A DNA stretch of 64,000 bases from Planctomycetota bacterium (GTDB taxonomy: Bacteria; Planctomycetota; UBA1135; GCA-002686595), in NCBI GenBank assembly GCA_016714045.1, contig JADJNY010000001.1, positions 62,001 to 126,000 of the forward strand, read 5' to 3'. Within the stretch, counting starts at the first letter, position 1, and each line of letters starts with the position of its first letter. Both the position numbers and the translations under genes were made by a program. Of this stretch, positions 52,655-60,862 are shown one piece after another. The notes beneath the pieces were generated by a model, which searched no databases, was not told where the DNA came from, and was given only the letters and a program-made list of their open reading frames with translations.

Positions 52655-53800
52655 ATGACCGAGTTCGAATCGCTGCTCGTCGCGCTCGCGGCGATCTACC
52701 TCGTGCTCGGCGTCGTCTGGGTGCGACGCGACGCGTTCGTGTTCCGCGCGCACACGGGCCGCCGCTTCCACGTCGCGGCCGCGAACGCGCTCGTCGGCGG
52801 CGAGGAGGGCGCGCTCCAGTGGTTGAACCCGCTGCCGCCGTTCGGGCTCGTGCACGTCGTGCAGCCGTTCCCTGCGTCCGTGTCCGCCGAGGGCGTGCTC
52901 GCGTGGACCTCCGCGGCCTACCCGCCGGGCGAGCGGCACCGCCAGGCGGACCCGCGCTTCTTCGCGTGGAGCGACGTGCGCCGCGTCGAGGCGCGCGAGA
53001 AGGACGTGCTCGTGAACGACGTGCGCTTCGTGCGCACGGGCTCGACGCGCCTCGCCGCGCACGTCGCCCGGTTCGTGCACGAGCTCGCGAAGGCGAAGCC
53101 AGCGGAGCGCGCGCGGCGCATCGACGCGGAGCTCGAACGCGCGTTCGACGGCGTCGCGATCGCCGACGCGGCCGGGCGCGCGGAGCGGGGGAGCGCGGCG
53201 CTCGTGCCGCCCGCGGTGGGGCTGTTCCTGCTCGCGTTCGTCGCGACGCCGTGGGTCGACCTGTTCGGAGACATCCACGCGCAGTGGCCGTGGCTCGTGC
53301 TCGCGCTGTTCGCGCTGCAGGCGTGGGGCGTCGTCGCGTTGTGGATCACCGCGGGGCGCTTGGAGAAGCGCGAGCGGTGGAAGCACGTCCTGCAGTGCGC
53401 GCTGTCGCCGCTCGCGTTGATCCGGGCGCGCGACGGGCTCCTGCGCGACCAGCTCGCCACGTTCGCCCCGCTCGCGGTCGCGAAGGCGCTGCTCGAGCGC
53501 GCGGAGTTCGAGGCGCTGCTCGCAGCGTCGGTGCGCGACGCGCGCAACCCCGCGCTGCCCGGCTGCCCGGTCGCGGACCCGCGCGCCCTCGCGACGGAGG
53601 CGGATTGGCGTGCGCGCATCGCCGCCGCGGCCGCCCGGCTCGCGCCCGCGGTGGCGGAAGCGGCGCTCGCACCGCCCCCGCCGCTCGCGGACGACTGCGT
53701 CGCGTGGTGCGCGCGCTGCGAGCGCCAGTACACGCGCGCCGACTCGCTCTGCGCCGGCTGCGGCGATCGGCCGCTCGTCCGGTTCTCACGGAAGGCGTGA
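52655..53800 (+). CDS. Multi-pass membrane protein with C-terminal zinc ribbon
   Basis: The protein has 381 residues. An N-terminal helix (LLVALAAIYLVLGVVWV) and two central helices (LVPPAVGLFLLAFVATPWVD and WLVLALFALQAWGVVALWI) frame a cytoplasmic region. The C-terminus has two Cys pairs (WCARCERQY ... LCAGCGDRP) forming a zinc-ribbon-like knuckle. No named family is recognised. It lies 34 bases downstream of the DUF2167 gene in probable co-transcription and overlaps the convergent beta-lactamase-fold gene by 15 bases at its 3' end. Confidence 0.75.
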   Translation: MTEFESLLVALAAIYLVLGVVWVRRDAFVFRAHTGRRFHVAAANALVGGEEGALQWLNPLPPFGLVHVVQPFPASVSAEGVLAWTSAAYPPGERHRQADPRFFAWSDVRRVEAREKDVLVNDVRFVRTGSTRLAAHVARFVHELAKAKPAERARRIDAELERAFDGVAIADAAGRAERGSAALVPPAVGLFLLAFVATPWVDLFGDIHAQWPWLVLALFALQAWGVVALWITAGRLEKRERWKHVLQCALSPLALIRARDGLLRDQLATFAPLAVAKALLERAEFEALLAASVRDARNPALPGCPVADPRALATEADWRARIAAAAARLAPAVAEAALAPPPPLADDCVAWCARCERQYTRADSLCAGCGDRPLVRFSRKA

Positions 53801-55123
53801 GCCGCGCTCGGTGCTCGAGCCGCGCGTACGCTCGAGGCTCATCGCGACGTCGCCCTCCAGGTCGAACCGCACGACGAAGTCCGTGTGCTCGCGGTCGACG
53901 AACGTGCCGCGGCCCTGCCAGCGGAGCTCGCGCTCGCCCTCCGCGTCCTGCCACACGAGGCGCTGCGAGCGCTCGAACACGCGCACGCGCACGGTCGCGA
54001 GCTGGTACGTGCCGCCGAAGCGCCGCACCTCGGCCGTCGACACAGGCACGTCGAGCGTCCGCGTCGGCGCGAGGCCGAGCAGATGGCGCGCGAGCTCGTG
54101 CTCCAGCCCGTCGACGTCCGCGCTGGCGCAGTTCGCGAGCACGACGATCGCGAGCCCGTCGTCCGGGTACCACGCGACGCGCGCCCGCGAACCGCCGAGG
54201 CCGCCCGAGTGGAACGCGCGCGGATGCCCCGCGACGCGGTCGAGGTCGAAACCGATCCCGTGACCGGTCTCCTTGCCGTTCGCGAGCTTCGCGCTCGTGA
54301 AGAAGCGCGCAGTGCTCGCTTCGCCGACGATGCGCCCCGCACCGAGCGCGTCGACGAAGCGCGCGACGTCGCGCGCCGTGCTCGTGAACGTCGGAGCGAT
54401 CCACGCTGGGTCGAGCGCGAGCAGGACGTCCGCGTCGTGCGCGTGCGCGACGGCTTCGCAGTCGCGCGCGAGGCCCGTCTGCGGCGCCTCCGCGTCGACG
54501 AGGGCGGTGTGCTCGAGCCCGAGCGGCGTCAGGAGGTGCGGCCCCGCCCCGCGCGCGAAGCTCGTGCCCCACGCGCCCTCGAGCACGAGCGGCAAGAGCG
54601 CCCACGCAGCGCCGTTGGGCGCGTAGGCCTCGCCCGGCGCCGCGTCGAACGGCGCCGTCGAGAAGAGCGCGAGCGCCTCCGCCCGCGCGAGCCCCGCGCG
54701 CGGCTCGCGCCCGGCCGCCGCGAAGACGCGCGCCCACGGGGCGATCCCCGCGGTGCCGCCGAGGACGTGGACGAGCCGCACGGGCTGCGCGAGCTTCGGA
54801 AGGCCCGCCGCGAGGCTCACGACGTCCGCGTCGAGCTGGAGCTCGCCCGCGTCGACGAGCTGGAGCACCGCCGCGCTCTCGAAGAGGCGCGCGACGGACC
54901 CGACGACGAAGCGCGTGTCGTCGGTCACGGTCATGCCGCGCGCGTCGTCGGCGACACCGCGCGCGAGCGACAGGAGCTCGATCCCGCCGCGGCGCACGAC
55001 GACCTGCAATCCGGGCACGCCTTCGCGCTCGGTGAACTCGGTCGCGAGCGCGTCGGCGAACCGCTCGAACTCGGGGGCCTGGACGGAGCCGGTGGCGAAG
55101 AGGGCGGCGAGGACGAACGACAT
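53786..55123 (-). CDS. Beta-lactamase/class C-fold serine hydrolase homologue with altered active site
   Basis: The protein has 445 residues. The start ATG 55123 follows CAGGAGGTCC. The fold is recognisable: FADALATEFTEREGVPGLQV, TDDTRFVVGSVARLFESAAV, ELQLDADVVSLAAGLPK, EAYAPNGAAWALL, TARDVARFVDALGAGR and FHSGGLGG. The catalytic SxxK motif reads S76-V-A-R79, with Arg in place of the general-base Lys, and the second motif reads Y-A-P-N. Loss of lysine usually abolishes acyl-enzyme chemistry, so this may be a binding or regulatory homologue, unless Arg substitutes. An N-terminal hydrophobic stretch may export it. A TATCCG box ~25 bases upstream is a weak -10. Confidence 0.85.
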   Translation of the reverse strand: MSFVLAALFATGSVQAPEFERFADALATEFTEREGVPGLQVVVRRGGIELLSLARGVADDARGMTVTDDTRFVVGSVARLFESAAVLQLVDAGELQLDADVVSLAAGLPKLAQPVRLVHVLGGTAGIAPWARVFAAAGREPRAGLARAEALALFSTAPFDAAPGEAYAPNGAAWALLPLVLEGAWGTSFARGAGPHLLTPLGLEHTALVDAEAPQTGLARDCEAVAHAHDADVLLALDPAWIAPTFTSTARDVARFVDALGAGRIVGEASTARFFTSAKLANGKETGHGIGFDLDRVAGHPRAFHSGGLGGSRARVAWYPDDGLAIVVLANCASADVDGLEHELARHLLGLAPTRTLDVPVSTAEVRRFGGTYQLATVRVRVFERSQRLVWQDAEGERELRWQGRGTFVDREHTDFVVRFDLEGDVAMSLERTRGSSTERGSRLP

Positions 55124-55554
55124 GAGGACCTCCTGGGCCGGATAGGCTCACCGCCACGCCGCGAGGCCGACGTGCGCGGGATCCGCGGCCTCGATGTCGT
55201 TCGTCGTCCGCCGCGCGGCCGGACTCGCCGGGCCGGGGTGCGTACCGGCGCGCGCCGCGGTGCGCAGCGCGCGGGCCGTGGTGCGGAGCACGCTGCCCGC
55301 GGTCCACGGCACACGGTGCGTGGTGCGTGCTGCGGTTCGCGCGCGCGAGCCGCGCGATTCCCCGCTTCCGCGAGCGCCGTTCGGGCGCGCGCGAAAAAGA
55401 AACGAGTCGAACGATGCCCGCCGCGCGCGCAGGGCGTCGTGCTCGCGCGCAGGGGAGTCCGGGCGGGCGCCGAACCGACGTTCCGGGGCGTGGAGCACGC
55501 TGGGGGCCGGGGCCGCCGCGGACTCCCCGCGCGCTTTCGAGGAGGGGGGGCGCG
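55124..55554. other. 431-base divergent intergenic region
   Basis: No gene is supported. The left end carries the 55123 promoter region. The rest is GC-rich, with short inverted pairs (GGGGAGTCCG at ~55453 and CGGACTCCCC at ~55523) and two GGAGCACGCTG copies ~207 bases apart. It ends with the ribosome site GGAGGGGGGG for the next gene. Confidence 0.5.
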
Positions 55555-57207
55555 ATGCAGGGGAAGCGGACGAGCGAGCGGAGGAGCCGTGCGTGCGGCG
55601 TGGAGGGCGCGCGTCGAGCGTCGGAGGCGTCGTGTGCGCGGCCTGCGGGGCGCGCGCTGCGCGTGGAGCTCGCGTGGCCCGTGCTCCTCGCGCTCCTGTT
55701 CGCGGCGGTCGCGCGCGGCGCGCCCGCACGGGAGGGGGCCGCGCGCTCCGACGCGCCGCCCACGAAGCCCGCGGACGTGCGGGAGCTCGAGCGCGCGCTC
55801 CGCGCGCCGCGGCCGGAGACGCGCAAGTCCGCTGTGAAGGAGCTCGCGCTGCTCGAGGGCAAGCCCGCGTTCGAGCTGCTCGTGCGCGCGCTCGAGGACG
55901 ACGACGCGATGGTGGCGGACGAGGCGCAGCTCGCGCTCGCGCGCGTGGCGGAAGAGCCGTTCCTCGACTTGCTCTACGGCCGCCTGGGGCTGCGAGCGAA
56001 GGACCCGTGGGTGCGTGTGCGCGTCGCGGAGGCGTTCGGGCGGATGGGCGGGCCGCTCGACGGACTCGCGCTCGCGAAGTCGGTCGATGCGCGCGACGCG
56101 GACGTCGCGCGCGCGCTCCTGTACTCGCTCGAGCGGCGCCTCGTCGCGCGGCACGAGGTCGGCGACAAGGCGAAGATCGCGCGCGAGGTCGAGGCCGTGT
56201 GGCGCTCGCGCGTCGACCCCGAGGTGCGTGGGCGCGCGCTGCTCGTGCTCGAGCTGTGCGATCACTTCAAGGCGCGGCCCTACGTCGACGAGGCGGCGGC
56301 GGACAAGGAGCCGAAGCTGCGCTGCGCGGCGCTCGTGGCGGCGCGCGCGTGGCCCGAGGCGGAACGGCTCGAGCGGGCGCAGCGCGCGCTCCAGGATCCC
56401 GAGGCGAGCGTGCGCGGCTGCGCGATCGGGACCTTGTGCGAGCTCGCGAGCCGGCCGGCGCTGCTCGAGCTCGTGCACCAGATGGAGATCGAACCGCGCG
56501 AGCGGCTCAAGTGGCGCATCCTCGGCTTCCTGCGCGCGCGTTCCGGCGAGGACCACGGGTTCGACGCGGACGCGTGGCGCGCGTGGGCGGCGACGGTGCA
56601 GGGGCCGTGGAGCACGGGCGTGGACCCGGCGAACCGCGGACCGCTCGGCGACACGCACGCGCAGCTCGCGGGGTTGAACCTGATCTCGGACCGCGTCGTG
56701 TTCCTGGTCGACTTCTCGGGGTCGACGTGGGACACGAAGCTCGGCGACCTGACGCGGAAACAGGTGCTCGACCGCGAGCTCGGCAAGGCGCTCGAGGCGC
56801 TGCCCGCGACGACGCTCTTCAACGTGATCCCGTACACGAACGAGCCGATCGCGTGGGAGAAGGGGCTCGTGCCCGCCACGAAGGAGAACGTCGCGCGCGC
56901 GCGGAGCTTCTTCGAGCGCTGCAACGCGCGCGGGCGCGGCAACGCGTTCGACGCGGCGCTGAAGGCACTCGAGGACCCGGACGTCGACTCGCTCGTGCTG
57001 TTGACCGACGGCGTGCCGACCGGCGGGCATCGCTACCAGATGGAGCTCTTCGTCGACCTGCTCGTCGAGCACGATCGGTTCCGTCAGGCGGCGTTCGACT
57101 CGATCCTGGTCGATGCGCCGAAGTCGCGCGTGAAGGACTGGCAGCGGCTCGCGGACCGGACGGGCGGACGGTGCGTCGAGGCGCAGCTCGGGGAGGGGAA
57201 GGACTGA
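55555..57207 (+). CDS. HEAT-repeat protein with C-terminal VWA domain
   Basis: The protein has 550 residues; ATG 55555 follows GGAGGGGGGG. A basic N-terminus and a hydrophobic segment (LAWPVLLALLFAAVARGAPA) suggest export or anchoring. Residues ~80-330 are HEAT/armadillo-type helices (SAVKELALLEGKPAFELLVR, VRVRVAEAFGRMGGPLDGLA, SVRGCAIGTLCELASRPALL). The C-terminal VWA domain has DFSGS (metal site), TTLFNVIPYTNE and LLTDGVPTGG. HEAT-VWA combinations are found in planctomycetes; the partner is unknown. It is convergent with the nitroreductase fusion, 66 bases apart. Confidence 0.87.
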   Translation: MQGKRTSERRSRACGVEGARRASEASCARPAGRALRVELAWPVLLALLFAAVARGAPAREGAARSDAPPTKPADVRELERALRAPRPETRKSAVKELALLEGKPAFELLVRALEDDDAMVADEAQLALARVAEEPFLDLLYGRLGLRAKDPWVRVRVAEAFGRMGGPLDGLALAKSVDARDADVARALLYSLERRLVARHEVGDKAKIAREVEAVWRSRVDPEVRGRALLVLELCDHFKARPYVDEAAADKEPKLRCAALVAARAWPEAERLERAQRALQDPEASVRGCAIGTLCELASRPALLELVHQMEIEPRERLKWRILGFLRARSGEDHGFDADAWRAWAATVQGPWSTGVDPANRGPLGDTHAQLAGLNLISDRVVFLVDFSGSTWDTKLGDLTRKQVLDRELGKALEALPATTLFNVIPYTNEPIAWEKGLVPATKENVARARSFFERCNARGRGNAFDAALKALEDPDVDSLVLLTDGVPTGGHRYQMELFVDLLVEHDRFRQAAFDSILVDAPKSRVKDWQRLADRTGGRCVEAQLGEGKD

Positions 57208-57273
57208 CGCAAGCGGGCGGTCTGCGCCCGACCGCGACGTCGAGTGGAGTTCGCCCGACCGCGTCTGGACGCC

Positions 57274-58920
57274 TCACCGCCCGCGCGTCGCGACGAGGAA
57301 CTGGAACCGCCCGCGGCGGGCCGCGAGGCCTGGCACCCGGCCGAGCACGCCGAGCAGCCAGCCCGCGGCCATCGCGATCTTCTTCTGCGCGCCGGTGAAG
57401 TTGCGCGTGCGGAACGCGAGCTCGCTCTCCGGCGGCACGGGTTGCGCGCCGAAGCGCGCGGTGAGCGCGAGGCCGGCGCGCTCGCACCAGCTCTCGACGT
57501 CCGCGGGTTCGAGCGACTCGAACGGACCGATGTTCGGGTCGGGCGCGAGGACGTACTCGACGCCGCCCGGGCCGCCGCGGCGTTCGCGCAGCCACTCCGT
57601 GGTGTCGTGGTACGAGCGGCGGCTCACGAACGCGATCACGACGCGCCCGCCGGGCTTCACCCAGCGCGCCATCGCGGCGACGAGCTCCGCGCGCGCGGCG
57701 GGCGGGAGGTTCTCGAGCCGGTAGAAGCAGCTGACGACGTCGTACGCGCCGTGCGGCGGCTCGACGAGCGCGTTCGCCGTCGTCTTGGCCGCGGCGGAGC
57801 TCGGTTCCGGCGCGGCGGCGCCGGAACCGAGCGGAGACGTGTGCGCGTTCGGGGAGCTCACGAGGCTCGTCGGCAGGCCGAAGAGCCCCGCGTGCGGCAC
57901 GACGCGCTGCGCGGCGAACTCAGCGACCTCGCGCGTGCGCTCGACGACGTCGAACGCGAACGTGGGACGCGCGCGGTTGAGCTCGGCGGTCACGATGCCC
58001 GTGCACGGGAGCACGTCGAGCCAGCGCGGCGCCGTGTGCGCGTTGGTGGAGCTCGTGCTCGAACCGCTCACGTCCTTGCCCTCCGGCACGAGCACCTCGA
58101 GCGCGCTCCGCAGCGCCTCGACCTCCCACGGCCGCGGCTTGTTGTGCCGCAGGCCGTTCAACACACGCGCGCGCTGGTACGTCGCGAGCAGGTCCGGCGC
58201 CCAGTCCGCCGGGTTCGTCGACGACGGGATCGGCCGGCCCGTGTAGTGGTTGAAGTGCGCGACCTGCGCGAGCGGCCGGCGCTTCGGCCCCTTCTTCGGC
58301 GCGATCTTCGGCCAGCCGAGCGCGAGCACGGCGACGACGAGGCGGTCCTCGGGGAGCCCGACGACCTCGCGCACTTGTTCGCGATCGCCCATCTGCGTGA
58401 TCCAGAACGTGCCGAGGCCGAGCACGTGCGCCGCGAGGCTCATGTTCTGGATCGCAGCGCTCGCGCTCTGCACGTTGGCCCAGCCTTCTTCGGAGAAGTC
58501 GCGGCCGTACGAGACGACGACGTTCACCGGCGCGTTGCCCATCTGCGACGAGAGCTGCGCGAGGCGTGCGTTCACCTCCGGATCGTCGACCGCGACGAAG
58601 TCCCACATCTGGTAGTTGCACGAGCTTGGCGCCCAGATGCCCGCGTGGAGCACCTGCCGCACGAGCTCGCGCGGGACGGCCTTCGCCTCGAACTTGCGCA
58701 CGGAGCGGCGCGCGTAGAGCGCGCTCCAGAAGTCGTGCGCGGGCGTCGGGCCGGGCGGCGCGCCCTCGTCGCTCTCGCCGTCGCCCGCGAGCGCCGCGGG
58801 GTCGCCCGCCGGCGCGTCGGGGATGCCGGACGCGGAAGCTCCCGTCGCGCGCGCGCCGCCGCCGGGAGCGCGCGCCGGGTCGGCGGGGGAGTCGTCGGGG
58901 GCGTGGGACGGGTCGGCCAT
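57274..58920 (-). CDS. Nitroreductase-methyltransferase-like fusion protein
   Basis: The protein has 548 residues. After a disordered Ala/Pro/Gly tail, residues ~60-230 are a nitroreductase-family flavoprotein domain: LYARRSVRKFEAKAVPRELV, VLHAGIWAPSSCNYQMWDFV, NVQSASAAIQNMSLAAHVLG, LGTFWITQMGD and LPEDRLVVAVLALGWPK. Residues ~305-545 resemble a class I SAM-dependent methyltransferase: WLDVLPCTGIVTAELNRARP, GAYDVVSCFYRLENLPPAAR and WVKPGGRVVIAFVSRRSY. However, the usual GxGxG loop is reduced to VLPCTG. Two Ser/Ala-rich inserts with (S/T)NAHT occur in the second domain, one encoded by a perfect palindrome. The substrate is unknown. A TAGACT -10 at 58941-58936 lies 16 bases before ATG 58920. 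Confidence 0.82.
   Translation of the reverse strand: MADPSHAPDDSPADPARAPGGGARATGASASGIPDAPAGDPAALAGDGESDEGAPPGPTPAHDFWSALYARRSVRKFEAKAVPRELVRQVLHAGIWAPSSCNYQMWDFVAVDDPEVNARLAQLSSQMGNAPVNVVVSYGRDFSEEGWANVQSASAAIQNMSLAAHVLGLGTFWITQMGDREQVREVVGLPEDRLVVAVLALGWPKIAPKKGPKRRPLAQVAHFNHYTGRPIPSSTNPADWAPDLLATYQRARVLNGLRHNKPRPWEVEALRSALEVLVPEGKDVSGSSTSSTNAHTAPRWLDVLPCTGIVTAELNRARPTFAFDVVERTREVAEFAAQRVVPHAGLFGLPTSLVSSPNAHTSPLGSGAAAPEPSSAAAKTTANALVEPPHGAYDVVSCFYRLENLPPAARAELVAAMARWVKPGGRVVIAFVSRRSYHDTTEWLRERRGGPGGVEYVLAPDPNIGPFESLEPADVESWCERAGLALTARFGAQPVPPESELAFRTRNFTGAQKKIAMAAGWLLGVLGRVPGLAARRGRFQFLVATRGR
57800..57831. repeat. Perfect 14-bp palindrome inside the fusion gene
   Basis: CTCGGTTCCGGCGC and GCGCCGGAACCGAG flank a 4-base loop GGCG. 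It encodes the insert LGSGAAAPEPS. It is adjacent to a ~22-base motif (GTGTGCGCGTT.G.GGAGCTC) at ~57838 that recurs at ~58035 in the same gene. Confidence 0.6.
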
Positions 58921-58935
58921 CGGCGCGGGCGCGAG

Positions 58936-58941
58936 AGTCTA
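58936..58941 (-). promoter_or_regulatory. Putative -10 (TAGACT) of the nitroreductase fusion gene
   Basis: The minus strand reads GGGATAGACTCTC, 16 bases before ATG 58920. Confidence 0.45.
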
Positions 58942-59003
58942 TCCCTTCGTCCGCGGCGCTGTCTTCCCTGGAGCGCGCCGAGGACGCGCGCATCCGCGAG
59001 CGC

Positions 59004-59009
59004 TAGGAT
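59004..59009 (+). promoter_or_regulatory. Putative -10 (TAGGAT) of the DNA methyltransferase gene
   Basis: GCGCTAGGATCC ends 11 bases before ATG 59021, predicting a very short leader. Confidence 0.45.
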
Positions 59010-59020
59010 CCGCCGCGCAG

Positions 59021-60121
59021 ATGGCTCCCGGCGCGATCGAGCTCCACCTCGGCGACAACCTCGACGTCCTCGCGCGCCTCCCGGACGCGAGCTTCGAGCT
59101 CGTCTACGTCGACCCGCCGTTCAACACCGGGAAGCGCCAGGCACGCCATCGCCTCCGCACGAAGCGCGCGGCGGACGGCGATCGCCTCGGTTTCCACGGG
59201 CTGCGGTACGCGACGGTCAAGCTCGGCACGCGCTCGTTCGCGGACGCGTTCGACGACTACCTCGCGTTCCTCGAGCCGCGGCTCGTCGAGGCGCGCCGCG
59301 TGCTCGCGCCGCACGGCAGCTTCTTCCTGCACCTCGACTACCGCGAGGTCCACTACGCGAAGGTGCTCTGCGACGCGATCTTCGGACGCGCGTCGTTCCA
59401 GAACGAGATCGTGTGGGCGTACGACTACGGCGCGCGCTCGAAGCGCAAGTGGCCCGCGAAGCACGACAACGTGCTGTGGTACGCGAAAGATCCCGAGCGC
59501 TACACGTTCGAATACGACGCGATCGACCGCATCCCGTACCTCGCGCCGAAGCTCGTCGGGCCCGAGAAGGCGAAGCGCGGCAAGACGCCGACCGACACGT
59601 GGTGGAACACGATCGTCAGCCCGACCGGCAAGGAGAAGACGGGCTACCCGACGCAGAAACCGCTGGCGATCCTCGAGCGCATCGTGCGCGTGCATTCGAA
59701 GCCCGGCGACCGCGTGCTCGACTTCTTCGCGGGCTCGGGCACGACGGGCGAGGCGGCGGCGAAGCTCGGACGGAGCGCGGTGCTCGTCGACTCGAAGCGC
59801 GCGGCGGTCGAGGTCATGGCGCGCCGGCTCGCGGCGTACGAGCCGCGCTGCGTCGGCTTCGAGCCGCGCGCGCGGCGAACGCGCGGGGGGCGCGCTGCGA
59901 AGGACGAGGCCGTCGAGCGTGCGAGCCTCGACGCCGACAAGGCGGAGCGCGCGCCGAAGGAGCGCGTCACGCTCGAGCTCGCGCCGAAGCGGCCTGCGAC
60001 GCCGCGTCGCGCTGCCGCCCTTCGCCCGCGGAAGAACGGAGCGACGCCGGCGCGCTCCAAGGCGGCGCCGGCGTCGCGACGATCGACGGGAGCGGCCGCG
60101 GGGACTGCGTCCGGCGTCTAG
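59021..60121 (+). CDS. Orphan DNA (adenine-N6 or cytosine-N4) methyltransferase with basic tail
   Basis: The protein has 366 residues from ATG 59021. Motif IV DPPFNTG (31-37) comes before motif I VLDFFAGSGTTG (~233-244), the order of beta-class amino-methyltransferases. GFHGLRY, FFLHLDYREVHYAKVLCDAI and TQKPLAILERIVR are also typical. DPPF is compatible with m4C or m6A. No restriction endonuclease or specificity subunit is adjacent. The last ~95 residues form a Lys/Arg/Ala/Pro-rich tail (KRPATPRRAAALRPRKNG, ARSKAAPASRRSTGAAAG) resembling histone-H1-like tails, unusual for this family. It likely modifies the chromosome in a regulatory or epigenetic role. Confidence 0.9.
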   Translation: MAPGAIELHLGDNLDVLARLPDASFELVYVDPPFNTGKRQARHRLRTKRAADGDRLGFHGLRYATVKLGTRSFADAFDDYLAFLEPRLVEARRVLAPHGSFFLHLDYREVHYAKVLCDAIFGRASFQNEIVWAYDYGARSKRKWPAKHDNVLWYAKDPERYTFEYDAIDRIPYLAPKLVGPEKAKRGKTPTDTWWNTIVSPTGKEKTGYPTQKPLAILERIVRVHSKPGDRVLDFFAGSGTTGEAAAKLGRSAVLVDSKRAAVEVMARRLAAYEPRCVGFEPRARRTRGGRAAKDEAVERASLDADKAERAPKERVTLELAPKRPATPRRAAALRPRKNGATPARSKAAPASRRSTGAAAGTASGV

Positions 60122-60699
60122 CGCTTCTTCGCGTCGCTCGCGCTCGCGAGCTTCGCCGTCGCTTCGTCCGCGGGCGACACGTGCCAGTGGAAGAGCTTCA
60201 TCTTTCCGTCCGTCCAGCGCACGAGCGCGGTCGAGCGGTAGCGCTGCGTGCCGCCTTTCGCGCCGCGCATGCGCTCGAACTCGAGCACGGCGTAGGAGAT
60301 GTCGCCCGACGGACAGTCCGCGCGGAGCTTGACGATCTTCGTGCTCCACGCGGGCCCGCCGTCCTTCGACGCGCGCGCCGTCGCGGCGAGCAGCGCGCGC
60401 GCCGCGTCGGCGCCGTACGCGGAGACGGGCAGGCCGTGCTCGTCGAGCAGCTGCAGCGTCGGGCGCGCGATCCCGCCGTCGTCGCCCTCGGCCCATCCGC
60501 CTTCACCGCTCGTGTCGAGCAGCGCGACGGCCTTCGCCTCGTCGCCCGCGTCGAGCGCGGCGAAGAGCTCGCGGTGGAGGGTGATCACGGCGCCGGGACC
60601 GAATGGGGCCGGCGCCGCGGGCGCGGGCCGCAGCGCGGCGGACGCGAGCCAGACGATGCCGGTGGCGGCGAGGAAGAGCGGCAGCAGGACGAGCTTCAT
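60118..60699 (-). CDS. NTF2/SnoaL-like secreted or anchored protein
   Basis: The protein has 193 residues. ATG 60699 follows AAGGAGA. The N-terminus KLVLLPLFLAATGIVWLASA is an anchor or signal. The core (VITLHRELFAALDAGDEAKA, VALLD, YRSTALVRWTDGKMKLFHWH) fits the DUF4440/SnoaL-like NTF2 fold, a common small-molecule-binding or stress module. No catalytic site is inferred. It overlaps the 3' end of the convergent methyltransferase gene by 4 bases. Confidence 0.72.
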   Translation of the reverse strand: MKLVLLPLFLAATGIVWLASAALRPAPAAPAPFGPGAVITLHRELFAALDAGDEAKAVALLDTSGEGGWAEGDDGGIARPTLQLLDEHGLPVSAYGADAARALLAATARASKDGGPAWSTKIVKLRADCPSGDISYAVLEFERMRGAKGGTQRYRSTALVRWTDGKMKLFHWHVSPADEATAKLASASDAKKR

Positions 60700-60800
60700 G
60701 GGTAGGTCTCCTTGGGGCGCGAGGCGCCGGACGCGGGCCTCGACGATCGCATCAGGCGTGCGTTAGCGCCGCACCGCGCGAAACGTCGGCGCGAAGCAGA

Positions 60801-60839
60801 GCCGCCGCGCGTCCCCGGGGCTCGGGGGCGCGCGGCGGC
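60801..60839 (-). terminator. Strong hairpin downstream of the M16 peptidase gene
   Basis: An 11-bp perfect stem (GCCGCCGCGCG/CGCGCGGCGGC) with an inner CCCC/GGGG pair starts 23 bases past the peptidase stop on the minus strand. It is followed by a pyrimidine-rich stretch (CTCTGCTTCG) but no true T-run. Confidence 0.55.
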
Positions 60840-60862
60840 GTCGCGTGGACCGCTCGTCGGGC

